A stretch of DNA of 19,857 nucleotides from Helicobacteraceae bacterium (GTDB taxonomy: Bacteria > Campylobacterota > Campylobacteria > Campylobacterales > Sulfurimonadaceae), in the NCBI GenBank assembly GCA_027068615.1, contig JAMOQV010000205.1, positions 1 to 19,857 of the forward strand, given 5' to 3'. Shown here in pieces: positions 1 to 5,686 of the stretch. Position 1 is the stretch's first letter. Each line of letters begins with the position of its first letter. Position numbers and translations under genes: made by a program. The notes beneath the pieces were generated by a model, which saw nothing but the letters and a program-made list of their open reading frames with translations, was not told where the DNA came from and made no database searches.

Positions 1-321
1 TTAGATGCTGAACTTGAAAAGTTACCAAAAGTTTTCTCAACTGAGGAGATAAAAGTTGAAACAACAGAAGAGCAAAAGTTTAAAATCATAGATAAAGTAA
101 AAGAGCTTCTTAAAAATCCACCAGCAGATTTTCCAACTATAAAAGATATAGTCGATGTAGATGGTGTTCGCATCAACTTTGAAAAAGGGTGGGGATTAGT
201 TCGTGCATCAAACACAACTCCAGTTTTAGTAACAAGATTTGAATCAACTGATGAAAATGAAGCTAAAATATATGAAGATTCTATAAATAATCTTATAGAT
301 AAAGCTAAAAATTTAATATAA
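1..321 (+). CDS. Phosphomannomutase/phosphoglucomutase, C-terminal fragment
   Basis: The frame is open from the first base and ends in TAA at 319-321, giving the last 106 residues of a protein whose start lies outside the window. The family interconverts mannose-6-phosphate (or glucose-6-phosphate) and the 1-phosphate to feed surface polysaccharide and LPS sugar synthesis in the cytoplasm. The diagnostic part is the C-terminal phosphate-binding loop near residues 85-95 of the fragment, which reads RASNTTPVLVTRFE. This is the AlgC-type form of the loop, in place of the RPSGTEP of glucosamine mutases. The preceding VDVDGVRINFEKGWGLV is also typical of domain 4. The catalytic phosphoserine and metal-binding loops are not in the window, so mannose versus glucose preference cannot be read. 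Confidence 0.88.
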   Translation, partial: LDAELEKLPKVFSTEEIKVETTEEQKFKIIDKVKELLKNPPADFPTIKDIVDVDGVRINFEKGWGLVRASNTTPVLVTRFESTDENEAKIYEDSINNLIDKAKNLI

Positions 322-337
322 GTTATGTTTATAAAAC

Positions 338-368
338 AACTAAGTGTGTAGTTTCTACACATTTAGTT
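338..368. terminator. Hairpin after the mutase gene, possible terminator
   Basis: A 14-bp stem with one G-T type mismatch (AACTAAGTGTGTAG against CTACACATTTAGTT) closes on a 3-base TTT loop, 16 bases after the mutase stop codon. No T run follows on the plus strand, so it is not a textbook intrinsic terminator. It may protect the 3' end or act together with Rho. Confidence 0.5.
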
Positions 369-373
369 AATAA

Positions 374-407
374 AAAAACTTATAAGATAGTTTATAAAAA
401 CTTATAA
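374..407. repeat. Two 12-base direct repeats spaced 22 bases apart
   Basis: The 12-base word AAAAACTTATAA occurs at 374-385 and again at 396-407, so the starts are 22 bases apart, about two helical turns. The spacing is compatible with same-face protein binding upstream of the SQR gene. The sequence is so AT-rich that chance is a fair alternative. Confidence 0.3.
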
Positions 408-481
408 TAGTTGATTTTATTGAAATCTACATCATACTAAGCCCTAAAATAAAGACTTTTATATAAAAATAAGAAATTTAT

Positions 482-515
482 ATAAAAGTTATTATTAATT
501 TAATAATACTTTTAT
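482..515. promoter_or_regulatory. AT-rich inverted repeat upstream of the SQR promoter, possible operator
   Basis: ATAAAAGT plus ATTATTA (482-489, 491-497) mirrors TAATAAT plus ACTTTTAT (501-507, 508-515). The arms are 15 bp with one bulged T at 490 and a 3-base centre. It ends about 10 bases before the predicted extended -10 of the SQR gene and so spans the -35 region. That position would suit an operator or an activator site. No known regulator motif is recognised. Confidence 0.4.
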
Positions 516-525
516 CCGAAAATTA

Positions 526-534
526 TGTTAGAAT
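526..534 (+). promoter_or_regulatory. Extended -10 promoter for the SQR gene
   Basis: TGtTAGAAT matches the TGn extended -10 form with one mismatch to TATAAT. It predicts a start near 541 and a leader of about 65 bases. A ribosome binding site AAGGA lies at 597-601, 6 bases before the ATG. No -35 box is evident, as is usual for sigma-70 promoters of this phylum. Confidence 0.45.
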
Positions 535-607
535 TTTCTCAGAGTTTTTTAAGACTAAACAATTATATAGCAGATTTTAAATCTCTATTATTTATCAAGG
601 AATACAT

Positions 608-2080
608 ATGGCAAGATTAGTTGTATTGGGTGGTGGTGTTGCTGGTCATACGACAGCGACTTTCGCTGCAAAATGGTTAGGTTCGTCTCATGAGGTTGTA
701 GTTGTAACTCCAAATAGTAAATGGAACTGGATTCCATCAAATATTTGGGTTGGTGTTGGTCAGATGACTAAAGAGGAAGTTACTTTTGATTTAGCTCCTG
801 TATATAAAAAAGCTGGTATAACTTACCATCAAGCAAAAGCTGTTTCTATCAATCCTGAGGGTAAAGCTGATAGTGATAAACCTTTTGTAACTATCGAATA
901 TACAGATGCTGATAGAGTTGGTCAAGTTGAAACTATAGAATATGATTATTTAGTAAATGCTACTGGTCCTAAACTTAATTTTGATGCTACTCCAGGTCTT
1001 GGAGATGGTAACGGTCAAATGGGTGAAAATACTGTTTCAGTTTGTACAGCAGATCATGCAGTTCATGCATCTCACGAATTAGAAAAATGTATCGAAGCTA
1101 TGAAAGCTGGAAATCGTCAAAAATTCTTAATCGGTACTGGTCATGGTATGTGTACTTGTCAGGGTGCTGCATTTGAGTATATTTTCAATATTGAACATGA
1201 ACTTAACAAAGCTGGTGTTAGAGATATGGCAGATATGAAATGGATATCTAATGAGTCTTTCTTAGGTGATTTTGGTATGGGTGGACTTCATATGAAAGTT
1301 GGTGGATATGTAGTTTCATCTAAACTTTTTGCTGAATCTTTATATGCAGAAAGAGATATTGAGTGGTTAATAGGTGCTCATGTTTCTAAAGTTGAAAAAG
1401 GTAAACTTGCTTATGAACTACTAGATGGTTCTACTGGTGAAGAAGAATTCGATTTTGCTATGCTTATCCCACCATTTGCTGGTGTTGGTTTAAAAGCTTA
1501 TGATAAAGCTGGTGAAGATATAACTTCAAAAGTTTTCGCTCCAAATGGATTTATGAAAGTTGATGCTAACTATAATGCAGGTTCTTATGAAAACTGGAAA
1601 GCATCTGATTGGCCTAGAACTTATCAAAATCCAGATTATAAAAATATGTTTGCTGCTGGTATTGCTTTTGCACCACCACATATTATATCTAAGCCTATGA
1701 GTTCTCCAAATGGAACACCTATTAATCCAACTCCACCAAGAACTGGTATGCCTTCAGGTATTATTGGTAAGGCTGTTGCTCACTCTATTTGTGATATGAT
1801 TACAAAAGGTGAAGATGCTAAATTGCATGAGGCTTCTATGGCTGAAATGGGTGCGGCTTGTGTTGCTTCTGCTGGTAAAGGTGTATTTAGTGGTACAGCT
1901 GCAGCTATGACTGTTTACCCAGTTGTTCCTGACTTTGAGAAATATCCAAGCACTGGTCGTGATACAGAATACACATTTGGTGAGATTGGTCTTGCTGGAC
2001 ACTGGATTAAACATATATTGCATTTTATGTTTATGTATAAAGCTAAACTTAATCCAGGTTGGACTCTGATTCCAGAATAA
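608..2080 (+). CDS. Sulfide:quinone oxidoreductase family flavoprotein
   Basis: A 490-residue FAD oxidoreductase that probably oxidises sulfide to sulfur or polysulfide and passes electrons to the quinone pool at the membrane surface. The Rossmann motif GGGVAG is at residues 8-13, an ATG motif is at 118-120 (VNATGPK), and NMFAAGIAF near 347 is the second FAD-binding segment. SVCTADHA holds C146, matching the flavin-proximal cysteine of SQR. C184 (in MCTCQGAAFEY) matches the redox cysteine before the FEY segment. The position where type I SQRs carry the partner cysteine (GVCVAIPP as I recall it) reads GIAFAPP at 351-357, with no cysteine. An extra C182 makes a CxC pair. The C-terminus (about 465-485, HWIKHILHFMFMYKAK) is amphipathic and aromatic, suiting a monotopic membrane anchor. 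No signal peptide is seen. At 490 residues it is longer than type I SQRs (about 430). It is probably one of the types common in sulfur-oxidising Campylobacterota, but I cannot fix which type, and another sulfur flavoprotein is possible. Confidence 0.8.
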   Translation: MARLVVLGGGVAGHTTATFAAKWLGSSHEVVVVTPNSKWNWIPSNIWVGVGQMTKEEVTFDLAPVYKKAGITYHQAKAVSINPEGKADSDKPFVTIEYTDADRVGQVETIEYDYLVNATGPKLNFDATPGLGDGNGQMGENTVSVCTADHAVHASHELEKCIEAMKAGNRQKFLIGTGHGMCTCQGAAFEYIFNIEHELNKAGVRDMADMKWISNESFLGDFGMGGLHMKVGGYVVSSKLFAESLYAERDIEWLIGAHVSKVEKGKLAYELLDGSTGEEEFDFAMLIPPFAGVGLKAYDKAGEDITSKVFAPNGFMKVDANYNAGSYENWKASDWPRTYQNPDYKNMFAAGIAFAPPHIISKPMSSPNGTPINPTPPRTGMPSGIIGKAVAHSICDMITKGEDAKLHEASMAEMGAACVASAGKGVFSGTAAAMTVYPVVPDFEKYPSTGRDTEYTFGEIGLAGHWIKHILHFMFMYKAKLNPGWTLIPE

Positions 2081-2102
2081 AAATAAAATAAGGACTATTA
2101 TT

Positions 2103-2264
2103 ATGAAAAAAGAAGAAATGAACTTTCAAAAACATGAACAATTTACTTTGACAATGATGCCAGGTATTTTTGCTAAAAAAATGAGAACTTGTATTATTTG
2201 GCAAGCTATTAGATTTGCAATTATTAATATTAAAATGTTAGTAGTTGTTAGTAAAAGTCACTAA
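2103..2264 (+). CDS. 53-residue basic amphipathic protein downstream of SQR
   Basis: A small gene starting at ATG 2103, behind a good ribosome binding site AAGGA at 2090-2094, and ending in TAA at 2262-2264. It begins 22 bases after the SQR stop with no promoter or hairpin between, so the two are probably co-transcribed. The product starts MKKEEMNFQKHEQF, continues with an MMPGIFAKKMRT segment, and ends with a hydrophobic stretch, about residues 30-50 (IIWQAIRFAIINIKMLVVV), then KSH. One cysteine is at residue 30. The stretch could be a transmembrane or surface-lying helix with basic ends. I do not recognise a named family. The position suggests a membrane partner or assembly aid for the SQR, which is inference from context only. 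Confidence 0.68.
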   Translation: MKKEEMNFQKHEQFTLTMMPGIFAKKMRTCIIWQAIRFAIINIKMLVVVSKSH

Positions 2265-2275
2265 TATAATGACTA

Positions 2276-2300
2276 AAGTAGAGGCTTTAAGCCTCTACTT
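2276..2300. terminator. Perfect hairpin between convergent SQR and hspR units
   Basis: AAGTAGAGGCT and AGCCTCTACTT form a perfect 11-bp stem around a TTA loop. It sits between the end of the 53-residue gene (2264) and the stop of the minus-strand hspR (2307). Its 5 G-C pairs stand out in this AT-rich sequence. It lacks a long T run on either side. It probably serves both strands as a terminator or 3' end. Confidence 0.7.
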
Positions 2301-2306
2301 AAAAAA

Positions 2307-2684
2307 TTAATTCTCAAAAATTATCATATCATAAGTACTTCTTTTAGTTACCAAAGCTCTGTTTGGTGATACTGAATGATTGTTTTTTGCTTTTGCTAGT
2401 TCATGCCTTAATTCTGCTATATTATCTTCCATCTCATCTACATTGTCTTTAAGTCTTAAGATAATATCTACACCAGCTAAATTAACACCTAATTCTCTAG
2501 TTAGACGAAGTATCAGTTTAATTTTATCTATATCTCTTTGAGAATACATTCTAATCCTACCACTTGAACGGGCAGGAGTTATAAGGTTTTCTCTTTCATA
2601 TTGTCTTAATGTTTGTGGATGAATATCCAAAATCTTAGAGACAACACTTATTAGATAAACAGGTTCATCGTATTGGTGATGCAT
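2307..2684 (-). CDS. hspR: HspR, MerR-family heat-shock repressor
   Basis: A 125-residue DNA-binding repressor. The winged helix-turn-helix is at residues 10-52: LISVVSKILDIHPQTLRQYE, then the wing RIRMYSQRDI. A predicted coiled-coil dimer helix follows at about 77-101 (MEDNIAELRHELAKAK). There is no metal or effector cysteine. The HPQTLRQYEREN signature and the partnership with cbpA mark HspR, which represses chaperone genes by binding HAIR inverted repeats and is expected to use DnaK or another chaperone as co-repressor. The gene follows cbpA by 3 bases, and its ribosome binding site AAAGGAG overlaps the end of cbpA, so the two are translated from one transcript. A matching operator is visible upstream of cbpA. 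Confidence 0.9.
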   Translation of the reverse strand: MHHQYDEPVYLISVVSKILDIHPQTLRQYERENLITPARSSGRIRMYSQRDIDKIKLILRLTRELGVNLAGVDIILRLKDNVDEMEDNIAELRHELAKAKNNHSVSPNRALVTKRSTYDMIIFEN

Positions 2685-2687
2685 ATT

Positions 2688-3581
2688 TTACTCCTTTGGA
2701 AGTTTTTCTTTCATCATTTGAACTAAATCTTCATCTAAATTATCAATATTTGGTAATACAATATTTGCTTTTAAATAAAGATCTCCTCTTGTTTTTGTTT
2801 TTCTATCCATAGCACCCATACCTTTAACACGGAAGCTTTGACCATTTTTTGTATTTTTAGGTACTTTTAGTTTTATCTCTTTTTCAAGAGTTTGAATACT
2901 AACTTTTTGTCCAAATAAAGCAGTATATAATGGTATGTCAAATTTTTTGATAAGGTCATTACCATCTCTTTCATACTCTGGATTATCAGCAACTGTTATC
3001 TTTAAAAATAGATCTCCAGCTACTCCACCTTGAGCATGACCTTTTCCTTTTACTCTCATTTTTTCACCAGTATTTACACCAGCTGGAATTTTTATATCAA
3101 ATCTTTCCCCATTTACAGAAACAGAGTGTGATCCACCAAGTATAGCAACATTAAAAGGTATAGTTACATTTGAATGTATATCTAAGTTTGGTTTTTGCTG
3201 TTCAAAACCACTTCCAAAAGGGTTTCCTCCGCCAAAACCACCTTGACTACTAAAACCACCACCAAAACCGCCTCCACCTGAGAACATTTGTCTTAAAATC
3301 TCATCAAGATCAGCAGAACCTGCTCCACTGTGAGAGCGGGTAAAATCATGAAAATTTTGTCCACCAAACATGGAATCCCCATGCATATCGTATTGAGCTT
3401 TTTTCTCTTTATCACTCAATATTTCGTAAGCTGAATTTATCTCTTTAAATTTATCTTCAGCATCCTTGTCTTTGTTTACATCTGGATGATATTTACGAGC
3501 AAGTTTTCTGTAAGCTTTTTTTATCTCAGATTCACTCGCATTATCACTAATTTCTAATGTTTCATATAATGATTTAGCCAT
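2688..3581 (-). CDS. cbpA: CbpA-type DnaJ co-chaperone
   Basis: A 297-residue Hsp40. The J domain occupies residues 1-70 with the HPD motif at 32-34, which stimulates DnaK ATPase. A Gly/Phe-rich linker spans about 100-126. Two C-terminal client-binding domains follow (about 130-290). The four CxxCxGxG zinc-finger repeats of true DnaJ are absent, which makes this CbpA (class B) and not DnaJ. It acts in the cytoplasm in protein folding with DnaK. It is the first gene of the cbpA-hspR operon, driven by a near-consensus promoter that overlaps a HAIR-like operator. The product is therefore expected to rise on heat shock when HspR lets go. Confidence 0.92.
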   Translation of the reverse strand: MAKSLYETLEISDNASESEIKKAYRKLARKYHPDVNKDKDAEDKFKEINSAYEILSDKEKKAQYDMHGDSMFGGQNFHDFTRSHSGAGSADLDEILRQMFSGGGGFGGGFSSQGGFGGGNPFGSGFEQQKPNLDIHSNVTIPFNVAILGGSHSVSVNGERFDIKIPAGVNTGEKMRVKGKGHAQGGVAGDLFLKITVADNPEYERDGNDLIKKFDIPLYTALFGQKVSIQTLEKEIKLKVPKNTKNGQSFRVKGMGAMDRKTKTRGDLYLKANIVLPNIDNLDEDLVQMMKEKLPKE

Positions 3582-3616
3582 ATTAATATCCTAAAAATGA
3601 TTTAATTTTAAGTGGA

Positions 3617-3646
3617 ATTATATCATAAGAGTTGAGTGTATGTCAA
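3617..3646 (-). promoter_or_regulatory. Near-consensus sigma-70 promoter of cbpA-hspR
   Basis: On the minus strand TTGACA (3646-3641) is followed after 18 bases by TATAAT (3622-3617), with a TGA just before it making an extended -10. Both hexamers are perfect, which is rare in this phylum and fits a strong promoter held down by a repressor. The predicted start is near 3610, about 30 bases before the ATG at 3581. Confidence 0.7.
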
Positions 3647-3651
3647 TCAAT
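3631..3651. promoter_or_regulatory. HAIR-like HspR operator
   Basis: The plus strand reads GTTGAGT (3631-3637), 7 bases, then AATCAAT (3645-3651). Against the known HAIR consensus CTTGAGT-N7-ACTCAAG this matches 11 of 14 positions with exactly the right spacer. It covers the -35 box and much of the spacer of the cbpA promoter, so bound HspR would block polymerase: an autoregulatory loop. The consensus is from the literature on HspR. The match and its role here are inference. Confidence 0.55.
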
Positions 3652-3652
3652 G

Positions 3653-3682
3653 TTGAAAAGTTAATTACAATTATAGTACAAT
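3653..3682 (+). promoter_or_regulatory. Promoter for the cyclophilin gene
   Basis: TTGAAA (3653-3658) is followed after 18 bases by TACAAT (3677-3682), each one mismatch from consensus. The predicted start is near 3689, leaving a leader of about 17 bases with an AAAGG ribosome binding site (3694-3698) before the ATG at 3706. It begins 2 bases beyond the HAIR-like site, so HspR might also affect it. Confidence 0.4.
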
Positions 3683-3705
3683 TTCAAAAAATAAAAGGTG
3701 TAATA

Positions 3706-4212
3706 ATGTTTGGAAGAACAGAATTGAAAGAATATAATTTAAGTGCTGATGAATTGGCAAAACTGCAATATGCAAAAGTATCTACAAATAGAGGTGATAT
3801 TTGGTTAAAACTATTTCCAGAGGAAGCTCCAAATACAGTTGCAAATTTTGCACACTTAGCAAATACAGGTTTTTATGATAATCTTAATTTCCATCGTGTA
3901 ATTCCTGGATTTATGGCTCAGGGTGGATGTCCTACTGGAACAGGAACTGGTGGACCAGGTTGGGCTATAAAATGTGAAACAGATAAAAATACTTCAGTTC
4001 ATAGACCAGGAACTCTTTCTATGGCTCATGCTGGACCAAATACTGGTGGAAGTCAGTTTTTTATCACTTTTGTTGATACTCCACACTTAGATGGTGTTCA
4101 TACTGTTTTTGGTGCTATAGAAGAGGATGATGAAGCTAGTTTTGAAGTTCTTTCTCAGATACAAGGTCAAGATGATATAAAATCTATAAAAGTTGTAGAG
4201 ACTAAAGAGTAA
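3706..4212 (+). CDS. Cyclophilin-type peptidyl-prolyl cis-trans isomerase
   Basis: A 168-residue cytoplasmic PPIase that catalyses cis-trans isomerisation of proline peptide bonds in folding. Core motifs are NFHRVIPGFMAQGG (catalytic Arg at 64, with F69 and Q72 lining the pocket), HAGPNTGGSQFFIT and PHLDGVHTVFG. The usual pocket Trp of eukaryotic cyclophilin is His, as in many bacterial forms. No signal peptide is present. An in-frame ATG exists at 3640, but I chose 3706: it has a ribosome binding site 7 bases upstream, the 22 extra residues look non-conserved, and the earlier ATG would lie upstream of the predicted promoter. The gene is divergent from cbpA, a sensible folding-related pairing. 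Confidence 0.9.
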   Translation: MFGRTELKEYNLSADELAKLQYAKVSTNRGDIWLKLFPEEAPNTVANFAHLANTGFYDNLNFHRVIPGFMAQGGCPTGTGTGGPGWAIKCETDKNTSVHRPGTLSMAHAGPNTGGSQFFITFVDTPHLDGVHTVFGAIEEDDEASFEVLSQIQGQDDIKSIKVVETKE

Positions 4213-4224
4213 AGAAATTTTAGA

Positions 4225-4254
4225 ATAAAGATAAGATTTTTTTCTTATCTTTAT
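4225..4254. terminator. 12-bp hairpin between convergent genes
   Basis: ATAAAGATAAGA (4225-4236) pairs perfectly with TCTTATCTTTAT (4243-4254) around a loop of six T. It overlaps the last 4 bases of the minus-strand cyclase gene and lies 12 bases after the cyclophilin stop, so it can end both transcripts. It is AT-rich and lacks a clear outer T run. Confidence 0.6.
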
Positions 4255-5585
4255 ATCTGAGTTTCTGTTCTAACACAATTTCTACCACTTTCTTTAGCAA
4301 GATAAAGTGCTTTATCAGCTCTATCTATAACATCTTCCATTTTTTCTCCTTCTTTCACTTCAGCAACACCAAAACTTGCACTAACTTTACCAACAACATC
4401 GATAGTTAATTGTTCTATATTAGTTCTAATTTTTTCAGCTATATTTTTAGCTATATCCAATGGTGCAGTAGGTAATAGGGCAACAAATTCTTCTCCACCC
4501 CATCTACATATAATATCTATATTTCTAAGAGTTCTCAATAGTGTATGTGAAATTTGTATTAATACTTGATCTCCACGATTATGTCCAAATGTATCATTTA
4601 CTTTTTTAAAAAAATCTATATCTAAAAGTATTAGGGACATATTATTATGTCTTTGTACCATAGATTTGTAAGATGTTATATAAAGTTCTGAAAATTTGTA
4701 TCTATTGTATAAACCTGTTAATGAATCAGTAGAAGCTAATGTTTCAAACTCTTTATTTTTATTTTTTAAAATAGTATTTATTTCATTTAGTTCTTCTTGA
4801 TGCTCTTTCATCAAATTTGTCCATCTAGAATAAGATAGTGAAATAAGTTCTTTCTGTGATACTATCCCATATATATTTCCACTTTCTTCTACAACAATCA
4901 CCCTTTTATAATGTTTCTTTTTTAGAAAATCCAATGCTTCTTTTATAGATGAATTTTTCTTTATAGTATCAACAGGTGATGACATATAATTTTCAACAGC
5001 TAATGATAAATCACTGTCATTATTTAGTATTTTCATAATATCTTTAGTTGTTAGTATCCCTATAGGTTTTAGCTTATCAACAATGATTACATTGTCATTA
5101 GTTTCATTTATCATCTCTTCTAATAATTTAAAAGTTTGAATATCTTTACTTACAAGTTTCATTCTTCTACCATATTTTAAAAAACTAGATAGTCTATAAT
5201 TATCCATAAGTGTATCTGGATCTATATTGCTAATAATATCTGTATGCGTGATAAGTCCATATAAACTATTATCTTCATTTAAAATACATATATGTTCTAT
5301 AGGATTGTTTAAGTATTCTATAGTGTCTAAAACATTTTTGTTTTTATTTATTGTGGGTATTTTTGCTAGATTTACATTACTTAATTTTGTGTCTATATTA
5401 TGTTTGTTTTTTTTTAGATTTAATATATCTACTACGGTTAAAATTTTAAACTGATCACCATCTATAACTATGGCATTTCTATGGTTTTCTTTTAACATCA
5501 AATTGAGAGCTTCTTTTACAGAACAACTTATACTTATATGTATGATAGATGTACTAGCGATATCTTTAACAAGTGGAAATTTCAT
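4251..5585 (-). CDS. Diguanylate cyclase with four CBS domains
   Basis: A 444-residue soluble protein that should make cyclic di-GMP from two GTP. Four CBS repeats, arranged as two Bateman pairs, fill about residues 1-58, 70-122, 133-190 and 195-250. CBS pairs usually sense adenine nucleotides or similar ligands. A helical linker (about 252-282) leads to a GGDEF domain (283-440): metal-binding D322 in LLDIDFF, FGHNRGD at 333-339, active loop GGEEF at 363-367, and an intact RxxD product-inhibition site RNID at 354-357, five residues before the loop. There are no transmembrane segments and no EAL domain. It is monocistronic, with an extended -10 promoter upstream and a weak purine-rich ribosome binding site. 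Cyclase activity and feedback inhibition are well supported by motifs. The CBS ligand and the output pathway are not known from sequence. Confidence 0.9.
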   Translation of the reverse strand: MKFPLVKDIASTSIIHISISCSVKEALNLMLKENHRNAIVIDGDQFKILTVVDILNLKKNKHNIDTKLSNVNLAKIPTINKNKNVLDTIEYLNNPIEHICILNEDNSLYGLITHTDIISNIDPDTLMDNYRLSSFLKYGRRMKLVSKDIQTFKLLEEMINETNDNVIIVDKLKPIGILTTKDIMKILNNDSDLSLAVENYMSSPVDTIKKNSSIKEALDFLKKKHYKRVIVVEESGNIYGIVSQKELISLSYSRWTNLMKEHQEELNEINTILKNKNKEFETLASTDSLTGLYNRYKFSELYITSYKSMVQRHNNMSLILLDIDFFKKVNDTFGHNRGDQVLIQISHTLLRTLRNIDIICRWGGEEFVALLPTAPLDIAKNIAEKIRTNIEQLTIDVVGKVSASFGVAEVKEGEKMEDVIDRADKALYLAKESGRNCVRTETQI

Positions 5586-5613
5586 AAATTCTCTTTTTCT
5601 TAAATATATAAGT

Positions 5614-5622
5614 ATTATAACA
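5614..5622 (-). promoter_or_regulatory. Extended -10 promoter for the CBS-GGDEF gene
   Basis: On the minus strand TGtTATAAT is a perfect TATAAT with a TGn extension. It predicts a start near 5607 and a leader of about 21 bases to the ATG at 5585. No -35 box is evident. Confidence 0.5.
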
Positions 5623-5652
5623 ATTAATCTATAAAATTAAGATAATAGAGAC

Positions 5653-5670
5653 TATAATTATAATTATAAT
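5653..5670 (+). repeat. Three tandem TATAAT hexamers upstream of queH
   Basis: TATAAT is repeated three times head to tail at 5653-5658, 5659-5664 and 5665-5670. Each copy is a perfect -10 box. The queH ribosome binding site AGGAAG (5677-5682) and ATG (5687) follow at once. A start from the first copy would be near 5665. The tract can act as a promoter and, as a short tandem repeat, could change copy number. Confidence 0.5.
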
Positions 5671-5686
5671 TAATCTAGGAAGTTGA

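Noticed and set aside
322..607. Looked for a small gene, tRNA or riboswitch in the gap before SQR
   Set aside because: No frame with a ribosome binding site, no cloverleaf and no recognisable aptamer; only repeats and a promoter are supported.
1754..2023. Minus-strand open frame of 89 codons inside SQR, and similar antisense frames inside other genes (5227-5454, 6508-6735, 9449-9634, 12078-12320, 12935-13162, 14635-14817)
   Set aside because: They are opposite well-supported genes, have biased low-complexity composition (Ser, Asn, Phe, Tyr, Ile) and no family resemblance.
3640..3705. In-frame ATG at 3640 giving a 190-residue cyclophilin
   Set aside because: No ribosome binding site, extra 22 residues look non-conserved, and the start lies upstream of the predicted promoter; 3706 has a good site.
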